Below, in pieces: positions 55,325 to 64,000 of a stretch of 64,000 bases of DNA. Numbering within the stretch: the first letter of the stretch is position 1; the number at the start of each line of letters is the position of its first letter. The translations under genes were made by a program, and so were the position numbers. Under the pieces are notes generated by a model. The model was given only the letters and a program-made list of their open reading frames with translations. It had not been told where the DNA came from and ran no database searches. The stretch comes from an uncultured Clostridia bacterium (GTDB lineage Bacteria > Bacillota > Clostridia > Oscillospirales > Acutalibacteraceae), in the NCBI GenBank assembly GCA_947166625.1, contig CAMVEX010000002.1:115030-179029 (forward strand), read 5' to 3'.

Positions 55325-57603
55325 TTTTTAAACCTCATAATTAATCCAAATCCGGTTTTGTATTCACTGTCATATTCAATACTTCCCCCCATATCTGATA
55401 GGAGTTGTTTGACATAACATAATCCGATTCCAAAACCTTTAGATGGATTGGAACTTGTTGTAGTCGCACCATACTCAAAGATTCTGTTGGGATCGATTCC
55501 CGAACGAAGACCGATTCCATTGTCATAGACCTTCACAACAACATTTTTTGGGGTTTCAGAGAAATTAAACTCAATTGTATCTGCACGAGCCTTAAGCGAA
55601 TTGCTAAAAACATTATCGATGATCAAACCAACGGAAGCGGAATCAAAAAAACACAAATATTCCCTTTTATCATTTAAGCTATAATTAATTCCTCTAATTG
55701 TCAATTCAGACAGTAAGTATTCGGAAATAAAAGCATAGATGTCTTCGTTTTTTTCGGCTTTCAGATTTTGGGCTCCGTGTATGGCTAATTCGGCAATTTT
55801 GTTTATCTTTTGGTTCGATTTTTTGATCTCACTTAATAATTCAATCAACTCCTGAAGATTGATAGGATTCTCGACAATTGCCGATTCAATCAGTTTCAGA
55901 TTGCCTTTTAATGCTTCGGATTGAGTGAAAACAGAATGCATCCCATTCATCAAATTTTGGGTATTTGCATTTACGGCACCTTTTAAAAAAAAGACTTGCT
56001 TTTCTTGAATTTCTCTTTCTTTATTTGCTGCGCTCAAAGCCGCTTCTTGATCTCGATTTTCTTTCTCAAGTTCAGCATTTTGTTTTCTTAACGAATCAGT
56101 GCGCTTTTTTACATTAGCCACCAGTTTAGAAACGGCGGGGTTCTTAGTTTTCTCCGCTACTTTTTCCAATCTTGAAATAGATGATGCAAGTTCGTCAGCA
56201 TTGACCTTTGAGGTTTTAGAAAATATCTCTTCATTATAGTCGATAGAAATAATATCATTGCGGGAGCTTAAATCCGCAAATTCTGATACTATCTTATCAG
56301 ATACATCTTCCGGTTTAATCTCTTTATCATCATCTGTGGAATTGTTCCAGTTGATAATTTTTACAACATATCGTTCTAATACTTTCAGAACTTTCTGTAA
56401 AAAAAGATCTGAAAGCGTTTCAACGGCTCTCGTAACTATAAACCCGTGTGCTCTGCTTGACGTTTCTATAAAATCATCATTATCTCCGCTAATTGAAATT
56501 CTGCCCATTATTTCGCGAGTTCCCAAATTTCGGCTATATCCTTGCCCTTTTCTTTTGTCAATTCCAAAAAAGTCTTCGCCTGGTTCTCCATACGGGTATA
56601 TTCTAAAACCATTTTTATAAACAAAAACGGAACCGTAATTAACAGGTTCTATCCCCATCAGCCGGGTGAAATTAGTTTTAGCTGACCTATTAAGATAGAA
56701 TAAAGATATATGTATACTGTTTAGTTCAGAATATTTTGTGTTCCTTTCAACAATAGTAAAAATCGGTATGCCTCTGTCTGATAGTTCGGTTCTTATTGTT
56801 TTTCCATCTTCTGAAACATCCAGTGAAATACTTGTTGTTTTAATGTTTAATCTTTCAAATACATCATTTACTATAATTCCGTTTACTAGATCTCTTGCTG
56901 AAACAGTTTTTTTTGTTTTTCTTAACTCGTCTTCAGCCAGTTCGCTTGGAGCGGATATTGTAATATCAAACTGATCATCTTCATCCCCGTGAAGATCTGG
57001 GCTAATCAATTTCATTAGCGACTTTTTTAATCTGATTATGGAAGCTCTGTCCCAATTTTCTCTGAGGCCTGTAATTTCTAAAATTGCACCACTGGTCTTG
57101 CCGTTTGGGAAAAGACCGGTATGATACTCAACCGGTATATCCATAAACTCTTTTGAATCATCATACTCAAAATTATTCCAGTCAATATCAATATAATGAG
57201 CTGTCTCTTCGAATTCCTTTTTCGTGATTAATCTCAGCTTTGCTCCTAATCTGTCGCAGGAAAATCTGCCAACACCTTTCGCCCCTGCAACATTTCTTTT
57301 AAATTCGTTGCGATAGTCTGATTCTTTTCTGTTTTGTTTCTTTTTTTCCGAATATGCGACAAACAGCCATTTGTTGATAATGTCCGAATAATCCATACCG
57401 ACACCGTCATCAGATACGGTTATTCCATTAATGGTTTCGGATTCCGATTCAAATGAAATCGTCACATTGTGAGCGTGAGCATCATACGAGTTCTTAACAA
57501 GTTCAAAAATAGCGATATATTTATCACTGATTAAGTCTCTACCAATGACGTTTTTCAATCCAGAACTAACTCGAAATTTCAGTTGTTTTTCATTATTCGT
57601 CAT
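55321..57603 (-). CDS. double-GHKL ATPase: N-terminal Hsp90/MutL-like and C-terminal histidine-kinase-like ATPase domains
   Basis: This 760-residue protein has an N-terminal GHKL ATPase (about 1-250; FELVKNSYDAHAHN with the N-box, DDGVGM, AGAKGVGRFSCDRLG), a middle region (about 250-490), a coiled coil (about 505-570) and a histidine-kinase-type ATPase (about 655-760; IIDNVFSNSLKA, DNGIGL, GFGIGLCYVKQLL). I see no clear dimerisation H-box, though a helix pair with HGAQNLKA precedes the second ATPase. GHKL ATPases next to cytosine methyltransferases occur in restriction-type loci. It overlaps the methyltransferase gene by 11 bases and the receiver gene by 4. A sensor that turns on the receiver protein is the likely role (inference). 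Confidence 0.75.
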   Translation of the reverse strand: MTNNEKQLKFRVSSGLKNVIGRDLISDKYIAIFELVKNSYDAHAHNVTISFESESETINGITVSDDGVGMDYSDIINKWLFVAYSEKKKQNRKESDYRNEFKRNVAGAKGVGRFSCDRLGAKLRLITKKEFEETAHYIDIDWNNFEYDDSKEFMDIPVEYHTGLFPNGKTSGAILEITGLRENWDRASIIRLKKSLMKLISPDLHGDEDDQFDITISAPSELAEDELRKTKKTVSARDLVNGIIVNDVFERLNIKTTSISLDVSEDGKTIRTELSDRGIPIFTIVERNTKYSELNSIHISLFYLNRSAKTNFTRLMGIEPVNYGSVFVYKNGFRIYPYGEPGEDFFGIDKRKGQGYSRNLGTREIMGRISISGDNDDFIETSSRAHGFIVTRAVETLSDLFLQKVLKVLERYVVKIINWNNSTDDDKEIKPEDVSDKIVSEFADLSSRNDIISIDYNEEIFSKTSKVNADELASSISRLEKVAEKTKNPAVSKLVANVKKRTDSLRKQNAELEKENRDQEAALSAANKEREIQEKQVFFLKGAVNANTQNLMNGMHSVFTQSEALKGNLKLIESAIVENPINLQELIELLSEIKKSNQKINKIAELAIHGAQNLKAEKNEDIYAFISEYLLSELTIRGINYSLNDKREYLCFFDSASVGLIIDNVFSNSLKARADTIEFNFSETPKNVVVKVYDNGIGLRSGIDPNRIFEYGATTTSSNPSKGFGIGLCYVKQLLSDMGGSIEYDSEYKTGFGLIMRFKK

Positions 57604-58801
57604 TTTTTAATACCTCTTTTATTGCAAGCCCGATTTGCTCTGCGAATAACGGAGGAACAGCATTTCCAACCTGAGTATAACGCGGCACCTCAAGTTTTCG
57701 CCTTTTTCCTCCAGATGTATACTTTCCCTTGAATTGATACCAGTCAGGGAAGCTTTGTATTCTTGCATGTTCTCTGACAGTAAGAATTCTTGGTTCTTCG
57801 TAATGAACCAGTTCATCTGGGATCGACGTTATTGTCGGCGCTGGCTTGTATGGGTCAAGAACAGTCACTCCTCTTCGCTTTAATCCCTCAACGATACTAT
57901 CTGAAGGGGTAATTCGTTTTCCTCTCGTTGCTTTTTTCATTAGATCTTGGTGGAGTTGTATTACTCGAGTTGAATGATTAACAAAACGGTGGCTATCCAC
58001 AGCGGTTTTCGGAGAAATGTAAACTCCTTTCCTAAGATATTCTTGATATGTGGAAGATGTTTTTCCATATGTGCCCGCCTTAAACCCTTTTGAATCAGGT
58101 GAATCAACTGTACCCCAACACATTTTTAGATCATCAATTGCATCTTTAACGGTTGAATTCGGTGGAAGCTTTTTTTGTGTCAAAAAGGCCGTTTTGTTTT
58201 CTAACAGCTTTTCGAATACTTCTTTCGGGTCGTGATTTCGCATTGCAATAAGGATAAATCTTTTCCTGCTTTGAGGAATACCATAATCGCGCATATCAAC
58301 AATTCTTGAAGAAGTAGTATAACCTATCCGCTTCAGCGCATTAATCACGTAATTTGAATATTTTTTCTCTTTACCATCCTCTTTTTGAAAATTAACGGTA
58401 AAGCCGTGAACATTTTCGAATACTATCACTTCCGGCATAATAAGTTTAATGAAGCGAACATATGATTTTACCAGTTGATTCCGTTGGTCATTAATGTTTC
58501 TTTTTCCTGCCATTGAAAAACCTTGACAAGGAGGTCCTCCAGCAACGAGAGTTATTTTTCCTGACAACTCTTTCAATTGCTTTCGGTAGTTCTTAATAAA
58601 AACATTGATATCATGCTCAGAACGCGGAAGCCATTCCGGCCAGATAAAGTTGTTATTATTAGTTATTAGGTTGTATTCCAATGTAGAAAACGCATCATGA
58701 TTTTTTTCAATCGCAAAAATACCTCTAAACCCTGAATTACATAATCCTAGAGAGAGCCCTCCGCACCCGGCAAAAATATCGATGTAATTTAATGCTTTCA
58801 T
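57593..58801 (-). CDS. C5-cytosine DNA methyltransferase, partner of the GHKL pair
   Basis: This 402-residue enzyme has the m5C methyltransferase motifs in order: IDIFAGCGGLSLG (I), GGPPCQGFSMAG with the catalytic Cys (IV), VFENVHGF (VI), PQSRKRFILIA (VIII), and QVGNAVPP (X). The target-recognition part lies about 220-330. Length is normal. AGGAG precedes the ATG at 7 bases. It is the first gene of a three-gene operon with the double-GHKL ATPase and receiver protein; no endonuclease gene is among them. The methylated sequence cannot be predicted. Confidence 0.92.
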   Translation of the reverse strand: MKALNYIDIFAGCGGLSLGLCNSGFRGIFAIEKNHDAFSTLEYNLITNNNNFIWPEWLPRSEHDINVFIKNYRKQLKELSGKITLVAGGPPCQGFSMAGKRNINDQRNQLVKSYVRFIKLIMPEVIVFENVHGFTVNFQKEDGKEKKYSNYVINALKRIGYTTSSRIVDMRDYGIPQSRKRFILIAMRNHDPKEVFEKLLENKTAFLTQKKLPPNSTVKDAIDDLKMCWGTVDSPDSKGFKAGTYGKTSSTYQEYLRKGVYISPKTAVDSHRFVNHSTRVIQLHQDLMKKATRGKRITPSDSIVEGLKRRGVTVLDPYKPAPTITSIPDELVHYEEPRILTVREHARIQSFPDWYQFKGKYTSGGKRRKLEVPRYTQVGNAVPPLFAEQIGLAIKEVLKNDE

Positions 58802-58905
58802 GATTGAGTTCTCCTACTTTCGAGAAAAATAGAAATGAGAGGTGGTTCTGTGAATAAAGCTTATTTTGCATAGCACAGCAAAAGCTTAAGTTCGGATTCT
58901 GCAAT

Positions 58906-58922
58906 TACTATAACAAATAGTA
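58906..58922. promoter_or_regulatory. dyad in the methyltransferase promoter region
   Basis: TACTAT and ATAGTA flank AACAA as a perfect dyad about 105 bases upstream of the GHKL-linked methyltransferase. It could be an operator, but no controller gene is visible. The 267-base AT-rich gap holds no gene. Confidence 0.35.
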
Positions 58923-59068
58923 TAGAGAAATAAGAATAAATCCTAAGCAAGCACAGCATTATCGCTTAAATTAAGTTTAACCAATGACAAAGTAATATGG
59001 CAGATTTAAATCTTAAAGGGAGCTTATGAATCATTAATACTTTTTTGGTGGCACATCTGAAGATTAGT

Positions 59069-60004
59069 TCAAGTTATAACTGACTTGATTTGCTTGGCAA
59101 TTCTCCTGATCACTGGCACAATCACCGTATTGCCCGCTTGTTTGTATTTGCTTTTTTCGGGAATATCGGGAAATGTAAACTCTTTCGGAAATCCCATCAA
59201 TGCAAGGCATTCTTCAGAAGTGATTCGCCTTATGCCGTAATCGTCTCTTATAATTGGGACACGATTATACCAAGTTCCCATATTTGCTTTAAGAGTAAAG
59301 GAAATTCCGTCTTTTCCCGCTTGAACACCGAAATCCGAGAAACGGTAAATCTGGTTTTTATCGGTCATTGCTTTCTTGATTTTTTCATAATCACGGCTTC
59401 CCGGTTGTAGATAGTATTCTTCCGGAATATCAGCTTCCCGATCAATTATATCAAAAAGCGATTTCTCCGATTCGCACTTTTCGGGGAATTTGAATTTTCC
59501 GCTTTTAACCTTGCTCTTGAAAGCGACTATATAAGTTCTCGTTCTGTGCTGAGGGAAACCGTAATCAACAGCATCGGCTACAAGATAGCGGATATAGTAT
59601 CCTCTTTCGGACAGTTCATTGTGAATCACATTAAAAGTTCTGCCGTTATCGTGCTCCGTGAGATTGGCAACATTTTCAAGAAAAATAACCTTCGGCTTTT
59701 TTGAATCAACAGCTCGCATTATTTCAAAGAACAAATTGCCCCTGTCATCATCAAACCCCTCCTTTTTTCCGCAAACCGAAAACGGCTGACACGGAAATCC
59801 GGCTGTTATAATGTCAACGTTCTCAAGTGAATCAAATTCCACTTTGCGGATATCTTCTTCAATTAAGGGAACATCAGGGGAATTGTGTCGATATGTTTTG
59901 CAAGCATCTTTATCAAACTCGTTTGCCCAAATAATCTTGTGTTTTGCTTGAGCAAATGCAATATCAATTCCGCCGATACCGGCAAATAAGCTTCCAACTT
60001 TCAT
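59069..60004 (-). CDS. C5-cytosine DNA methyltransferase of the HpaII-type restriction operon
   Basis: This 311-residue enzyme has VGSLFAGIGGIDIAF (I), AGFPCQPFSVCGKK with the catalytic Cys (IV), FLENVANL (VI), PQHRTRTYIV (VIII) and QAGNTVIVPV (X). The target-recognition stretch (about 195-260) is short, as in small monospecific enzymes such as M.HhaI. Its start overlaps the endonuclease stop by one base (TAATG), so it is in one operon with it. With a second methyltransferase on the other side, the two may modify different strands or sites. Confidence 0.92.
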   Translation of the reverse strand: MKVGSLFAGIGGIDIAFAQAKHKIIWANEFDKDACKTYRHNSPDVPLIEEDIRKVEFDSLENVDIITAGFPCQPFSVCGKKEGFDDDRGNLFFEIMRAVDSKKPKVIFLENVANLTEHDNGRTFNVIHNELSERGYYIRYLVADAVDYGFPQHRTRTYIVAFKSKVKSGKFKFPEKCESEKSLFDIIDREADIPEEYYLQPGSRDYEKIKKAMTDKNQIYRFSDFGVQAGKDGISFTLKANMGTWYNRVPIIRDDYGIRRITSEECLALMGFPKEFTFPDIPEKSKYKQAGNTVIVPVIRRIAKQIKSVIT

Positions 60005-61080
60005 TATTTGATAAATCTTATCTGTAAATTCAAATCAAAATAGTATTTCCCGTCTTCTTTATAAACGGAAGCAAACTTATGTCTTGTTGTTGAAGCGCGC
60101 TCAAATTTAGTGTTGTCAAGTAAATACTGTTCAAAAAAGTCTCGGTTGTAAATATGATATGCCAAAACATCGCCGCTTGTAGTTACCACAATATAGCCGC
60201 CGTTTGCTTCATCTTTTCCATTCCACACTTTGCTCGGTGTCATACCCAAAGCAACGGCACAAAGGAATTTTTTATATTTATATTCGTAATAACCTTTTTT
60301 AGGATATCCGACCGGATTGTTTGCTTCAAGCAATTCAACAGCTTCCTTGCAAGTGGATGCTTTACCCGTATAATTAAGCAACAATGATTCTGCAAGAATT
60401 TCTTCCATAACGCTGTCAAGCAGCATTAAATTCTCAGAAAAAGTTTTATTCTCGGTTTTTCTGAATTTCAGTTCGCCGTATTCATATATTTTATTAACAC
60501 GATCCAGTATTTTGTTCTTGGTATCTATGTTGTTTATTTCCGACATTAAAGCATCCGTCATCCCGGTAACTTCAAATCTGAAATTTGTTGTTTTGCCGGC
60601 ATTCAAAAGTGTAGGAGCGTTGCCGAGTTCGGACTTTATACTGAAACCGCAAATTGGTTTATAACCGGTGTTAATATCAAAAAGCTGTAATGTTATATCA
60701 GATTTATCTGTTGACGGTGCTTTGATCTTTTCACAGTCAAGTTCTTTCATCGCCTTTTCGGCTTCGGGAATTTCAAACGCTCTGTCACCACCGCTTTTAA
60801 TGCCTGAATAAAGCTTTTTTGCATAATCGGATATCAAATCTCTGTTAACCGTTTTAACTATGATATTGTTAACAAAAAGTTCGACTTTTTCGTTATCGGC
60901 AATATGATACTCTGACTTTTTGTCAACCCGTTCTTCTCTCAATACTTTCAAAATCGGAAAAAAGATATCATTCAACTTTTTGAGATTTTCATCGGCAGCA
61001 TATAATTTCCCCGATGAGAGAAGTTCAAGAAAAACATACAGTTCGCTCCACTCACCTTTATTTCCGGTTATTCTCGGCAT
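60004..61080 (-). CDS. HpaII-type type II restriction endonuclease
   Basis: This 358-residue protein opens with NKGEWSELYVFLELLSSGKL, the start I associate with the HpaII restriction endonuclease family (CCGG). A later strand-rich region includes CGFSIKSELGNAPTLLNA, likely part of the nuclease core (E-x-K-type). It lies between two C5 methyltransferase genes (2-base gap and 1-base overlap) in an operon with vsr. The family call relies on this signature and context; the cleaved sequence, CCGG, is an inference to be tested. Confidence 0.8.
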   Translation of the reverse strand: MPRITGNKGEWSELYVFLELLSSGKLYAADENLKKLNDIFFPILKVLREERVDKKSEYHIADNEKVELFVNNIIVKTVNRDLISDYAKKLYSGIKSGGDRAFEIPEAEKAMKELDCEKIKAPSTDKSDITLQLFDINTGYKPICGFSIKSELGNAPTLLNAGKTTNFRFEVTGMTDALMSEINNIDTKNKILDRVNKIYEYGELKFRKTENKTFSENLMLLDSVMEEILAESLLLNYTGKASTCKEAVELLEANNPVGYPKKGYYEYKYKKFLCAVALGMTPSKVWNGKDEANGGYIVVTTSGDVLAYHIYNRDFFEQYLLDNTKFERASTTRHKFASVYKEDGKYYFDLNLQIRFIK

Positions 61081-61082
61081 AT

Positions 61083-62093
61083 TTAATGACCTCCGTAAAT
61101 CAATACTTTGCGTATTTCTTTCGCAATCGCTTCAATAACATTTACCGTAACACTGTTGCCGAACTGTTTGTAAAGCGAGGCATCGGCAAGGGTGAGTTTA
61201 TATGTATCGGGGAATCCTTGGAGTCTTGCCCATTCTCTGGGAGTCATTTTCCGTATATCTTCTTTATTGATTTCGCCTTTTATATGAGTGGTCGGAACCA
61301 TTGAATGTTCACGGCTGTCTATAATTAGGTTTCCTTCTCTGCCCATTCCGCCGCAAACAATCGTGCCGGCGATTCCGTCAAGATCTCTGATAACATAGCC
61401 GAAGCCGTGGCCTGCAGCTTCGTGTCTTGCTCTGTGTTCTCTCAATGTATTCATATAAACATCGGAGAGATAGTATTTTGACGGGATGGGAGCATCATCC
61501 AAAATATCGCGAATGCAAACGGTTTTCTGAGTGCCTTCCGGGAAAAAGAAATCCTCGGGAGCAATGTCGTTTCTGAAACATACAAGGTAAATTCTTTCTC
61601 TGTTCTGAGGAACGCCGAAATCTTTACTGTTAAGAATCTTATAAAAAACGGTATAACCGATTTCTTCAAAAGCTCCTTTTATAACTTTGAATGTTCTTCC
61701 TTTATCATGTATGGTGAGACCTTTAACATTTTCGCAGAAGATAACTTTCGGCTTATGATATTCGCAAATACGAACAACATCTTGGAAAAGTGTGCCGCGG
61801 CTCATTCCTTTATAACTGTCATTAAAACCGCCGTGTTTGCCTGCCATTGAAAACGCCTGACAGGGGAAACCTGCGAGACAAATATCAAAAGACGGAATAT
61901 CTTTCTCGTCAATCTTTGTTATATCTCCTGCAATTTCAAAATCATCGTGGAAGTTTTCGGTGTAGGTTTTCTTAGCGGGCAAATCCCACTCGCTTACAAA
62001 TACGGTTTCTATTGAGTCGCCAAACGCATTATCAAATCCGAGACGAATACCGCCTATGCCTGCAAACAAATCAATCGATTTATACTTTTTCAT
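61083..62093 (-). CDS. C5-cytosine DNA methyltransferase, HpaII-type
   Basis: This 336-residue enzyme has IDLFAGIGGIRLGF (I), AGFPCQAFSMAGKHGGF with the catalytic Cys (IV), FCENVKGL (VI), PQNRERIYLV (VIII) and QFGNSVTVNV (X). The target-recognition part (KYYLSDVYMNTLREH, HGFGYVIRDLDG, GGMGREGNLIID) resembles that of methyltransferases acting on short sequences such as CCGG, in agreement with the adjacent endonuclease. It overlaps vsr by 14 bases and precedes the endonuclease gene by 2. Confidence 0.92.
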   Translation of the reverse strand: MKKYKSIDLFAGIGGIRLGFDNAFGDSIETVFVSEWDLPAKKTYTENFHDDFEIAGDITKIDEKDIPSFDICLAGFPCQAFSMAGKHGGFNDSYKGMSRGTLFQDVVRICEYHKPKVIFCENVKGLTIHDKGRTFKVIKGAFEEIGYTVFYKILNSKDFGVPQNRERIYLVCFRNDIAPEDFFFPEGTQKTVCIRDILDDAPIPSKYYLSDVYMNTLREHRARHEAAGHGFGYVIRDLDGIAGTIVCGGMGREGNLIIDSREHSMVPTTHIKGEINKEDIRKMTPREWARLQGFPDTYKLTLADASLYKQFGNSVTVNVIEAIAKEIRKVLIYGGH

Positions 62094-62502
62094 TTTCTTT
62101 TACTGCCCTTTCCACTATATCAGCACAAGCATCTACATCATTTTTTATGTCTTTGCCCCAAAAGCGAATTACATTCCACCCATCGCTTTTGAGTTTTTCA
62201 TTCACTTCAATATCTCTTTTAATATTCCGCTCAATTTTCGGTATCCAAAACTCTTGATGAGACTTAAAATCGGCTTTTCGATTTTTCCAATCGTATCCGT
62301 GCCAGAATTCGCTGTCAACGAACACGGCAATTTTCTTTCCTTTGAAGGTTAAATCCGGATGTCCGAAAACGGTTTTATCATTTTTTCTGTAATGCAATCC
62401 TCTTTGCCATAATTCTTTTCGGAGCATTACTTCTATTTTTGAATCTTTGTTTTTTACGGCTTGCATATTTTTGCGCCGTTGTTCGGGTGTGTGATTGTCC
62501 AT
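62080..62502 (-). CDS. vsr: very short patch repair endonuclease
   Basis: This 140-residue nuclease nicks T:G mismatches produced when 5-methylcytosine deaminates, preserving methylated sites. The family pattern is complete: TPEQRRKNMQAVKNKDSKIE, GHPDLTFKGKKIAVFVDSEFWHG with the catalytic Asp, and IPKIERNIKRD. It overlaps the methyltransferase start by 14 bases. Its presence confirms that the neighbouring enzymes make 5-methylcytosine. Confidence 0.93.
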   Translation of the reverse strand: MDNHTPEQRRKNMQAVKNKDSKIEVMLRKELWQRGLHYRKNDKTVFGHPDLTFKGKKIAVFVDSEFWHGYDWKNRKADFKSHQEFWIPKIERNIKRDIEVNEKLKSDGWNVIRFWGKDIKNDVDACADIVERAVKENEKV

Positions 62503-62565
62503 AAATAATCCTTTATTACTAACTACTTCTTTCGCCCTAACTTTAGCGATTTTTAACTTAAAAAA

Positions 62566-63603
62566 CTAATCAGCAATATCGTTGGTATTTCTTTCATCAT
62601 TTTCATCATCTTCTTCTGGATGGTCTTTTGTAGAGTTAAATGAAGAAAGTACTTCAAGTGCTTTTATCACATCTGGGCTGATAGTTACATCTGGAATAGT
62701 AAATGCTTTAAGAGCTTCAATTTGTTTTTGTATTTCCGTAGGGTTATTATTCGTCATTTTTAAAAGTTGCGATAGTTGCTCAACAATTATATAATAGCTC
62801 TTATAATAATCTGGATTGAACGTAATTGCTTTTGAAAGTGCAGCAAATTGTTTTTGTACATATAACGCGTTTTCTAAAATCTTATTAAAAGATTTTGATT
62901 GGAGAGAGTTGCTTTCAGTAGTTTCAATATTTTTAATAGCTACTGTCAGTTCGTTATTGACTGATTTGTATAAATTTGAAATTTCTTTATATTTATTATA
63001 ATTGATGTAATGTGAATGCATAACATCGTTACGATATAAACGAATATCATTGAATTTTGCGCGTAGGGTCGGGACTATATTTTCACCTATCAATGAATCC
63101 CATAAAGTGTTTTCATCTATTGATTTAATAGCAGATATTATTTCAGCTTTTGAAAAATAATCTTTATTACGAGATTTAACTTCTTCCTTAACATTTTGCA
63201 TAAATGCTGTGTCAATGAAAAGCATTGAAAAAATTTGTCCGAAATCTTGCAATTCAAGATTGGTAATATTGGCGGTAATCTTTCCTTCAGAATTTGAAGC
63301 GCTTGACAGGTAAAGCAGTTTCCTCAAATTACATTCAAAATCATTAACCACCGGATATAATCTCTTATTAAAATAGGCGGAGCAACCATTACTTAAAACC
63401 GTTACATTATATTTGTTCTGAATAGATTCATCGATACTTGATAATAACTTAGCAGCGTCTTCATTTTCTCCATCAACTGAAAACTGTATATAACAACACT
63501 CTTTTTCACTAAAAAAGAATAGTTTCTTTTTTGCTCCTTTTATCTTAAGGGATTTTAGAGAATCCTTTTCATTTATATCATTAAGGAGATATTCTTGAAT
63601 CAT
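62566..63603 (-). CDS. HEPN-like protein heading the restriction operon
   Basis: This 345-residue protein is mainly helical from about residue 85. It contains LYPVVNDFECNLRKLLYLSS and, about 60 residues further, FNDIRLYRNDVMHSHYINY, which has the R-N-x3-H (R-x4-H) pattern of HEPN ribonucleases. The first 80 residues are alpha/beta (KKLFFFSEKECCYIQFSVDG). The tail is highly acidic (EEDDENDERN). ATG has AAGGAAG upstream. It lies 63 bases before vsr on the same strand, so it is likely co-transcribed. An RNase effector of abortive-infection kind is possible; the call rests on one motif and helical context. Confidence 0.6.
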   Translation of the reverse strand: MIQEYLLNDINEKDSLKSLKIKGAKKKLFFFSEKECCYIQFSVDGENEDAAKLLSSIDESIQNKYNVTVLSNGCSAYFNKRLYPVVNDFECNLRKLLYLSSASNSEGKITANITNLELQDFGQIFSMLFIDTAFMQNVKEEVKSRNKDYFSKAEIISAIKSIDENTLWDSLIGENIVPTLRAKFNDIRLYRNDVMHSHYINYNKYKEISNLYKSVNNELTVAIKNIETTESNSLQSKSFNKILENALYVQKQFAALSKAITFNPDYYKSYYIIVEQLSQLLKMTNNNPTEIQKQIEALKAFTIPDVTISPDVIKALEVLSSFNSTKDHPEEDDENDERNTNDIAD

Positions 63604-64000
63604 CTCGCAACTTCCTTTCTAACGACCATTTTATAAATAGTAATTTATCGTTTCATTTTTTGCCAAGTTTTTCGAATAGCCTTTTACAGTGTGGCATATT
63701 GAGTCGTTTTATTGTTATTTTTAGATTTTTAATTTGTTACAGCAAACTTCTTCTAATCAGTTAATTCTTTAGTGACGCTTTATGCTACCGTTTTTCTAAA
63801 GTGCAATTTTTGAACGTTAGACTATCGTAATTTGCACTTTGGATTATTCTCCGTTCAGGCACTAATATCCCCTAATATAAATATTATATCTCACGCGCGC
63901 AAGATTTTCAATAATAAAATATTGGGATTCGGACATCCTGCCAAGATGCTTAAATGAAGAAGTGAAGTTAGAGTACATATACTACAGACACTTCAAAAAT
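63604..64000. other. AT-rich right edge without recognisable gene
   Basis: No gene is recognised. AAAGTGCAA (63798-63806) and TTGCACTTT (63832-63840) form a perfect 9-bp inverted repeat with a 25-base loop, which may be part of a regulatory site or element end. The region probably includes the promoter of the HEPN-headed operon. Confidence 0.6.

Noticed and set aside
52270..63603. A complete integrative and conjugative element
   Set aside because: Only relaxase and oriT are present; no T4SS, coupling protein or integrase is visible, so at most it is a mobilisable or decayed element.

Overview
The window looks like a chromosome segment of a Gram-positive anaerobe of the Clostridia (Bacillota), probably a gut or rumen organism of the Ruminococcaceae/Oscillospiraceae kind. 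The grounds are strong AGGAGG ribosome sites with GTG and TTG starts, T-box leaders, an ECF vitamin transporter, a ferredoxin-linked 2-oxoacid oxidoreductase and consensus sigma-A promoters. The family cannot be fixed from sequence alone. Up to about 51.6 kb the DNA is of moderate GC and tightly packed. After the two tRNA genes (tRNA-Met and tRNA-Glu, 51.4-51.56 kb) it becomes clearly AT-richer and carries mobile and defence genes, so an accessory island begins there.

Left to right: the end of an E2-like acyltransferase; an ArgR-type argCJBD operon (minus); a metallophosphoesterase; an EF-G-like GTPase and an AI-2E-family permease; hom-lysC; and a lone LytTR regulator. From 18.8 down to 12.5 kb lies a minus-strand operon preceded by a cobalamin-type riboswitch. 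It encodes two exported DUF4430 (transcobalamin C-domain-like) proteins, EcfT, a double EcfA and an S component, and reads as a B12 capture-and-uptake system. Next come iolB, a class II aldolase, a zapA-U32-ABC-DUF1854-ABC operon, hflX and small secreted or orphan proteins.

From 34.1 to 49.1 kb three T-box leaders, each behind a near-consensus promoter, control a set of genes. These are a LeuA-like protein without its metal-binding histidines, a TIM-barrel/acyl-CoA synthetase fusion, an amidohydrolase, two tandem paralogous XRE-cupin-acyl-CoA synthetase fusions, a branched-chain aminotransferase, a P-loop ATPase and a four-subunit 2-oxoisovalerate:ferredoxin oxidoreductase. Specifiers in leaders 2 and 3 read AUC (Ile) and GUA (Val); leader 1 is ambiguous, perhaps Leu. 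The simplest reading is biosynthesis of Val, Ile and Leu from branched short-chain fatty acids (activation, reductive carboxylation, transamination), switched on by uncharged tRNA.

An OhrR-glutathione peroxidase-flavodoxin operon closes the core region. The island holds a MobV relaxase with a pMV158-type oriT and a LexA-box promoter. Two minus-strand defence-type operons follow. The first is a C5-cytosine methyltransferase, a double-GHKL ATPase and a receiver protein with a possible HEPN motif, and may be an undescribed system. The second is a HEPN-like protein, Vsr, a C5 methyltransferase, an HpaII-type endonuclease and another C5 methyltransferase. No integrase, CRISPR array or rRNA gene was seen.
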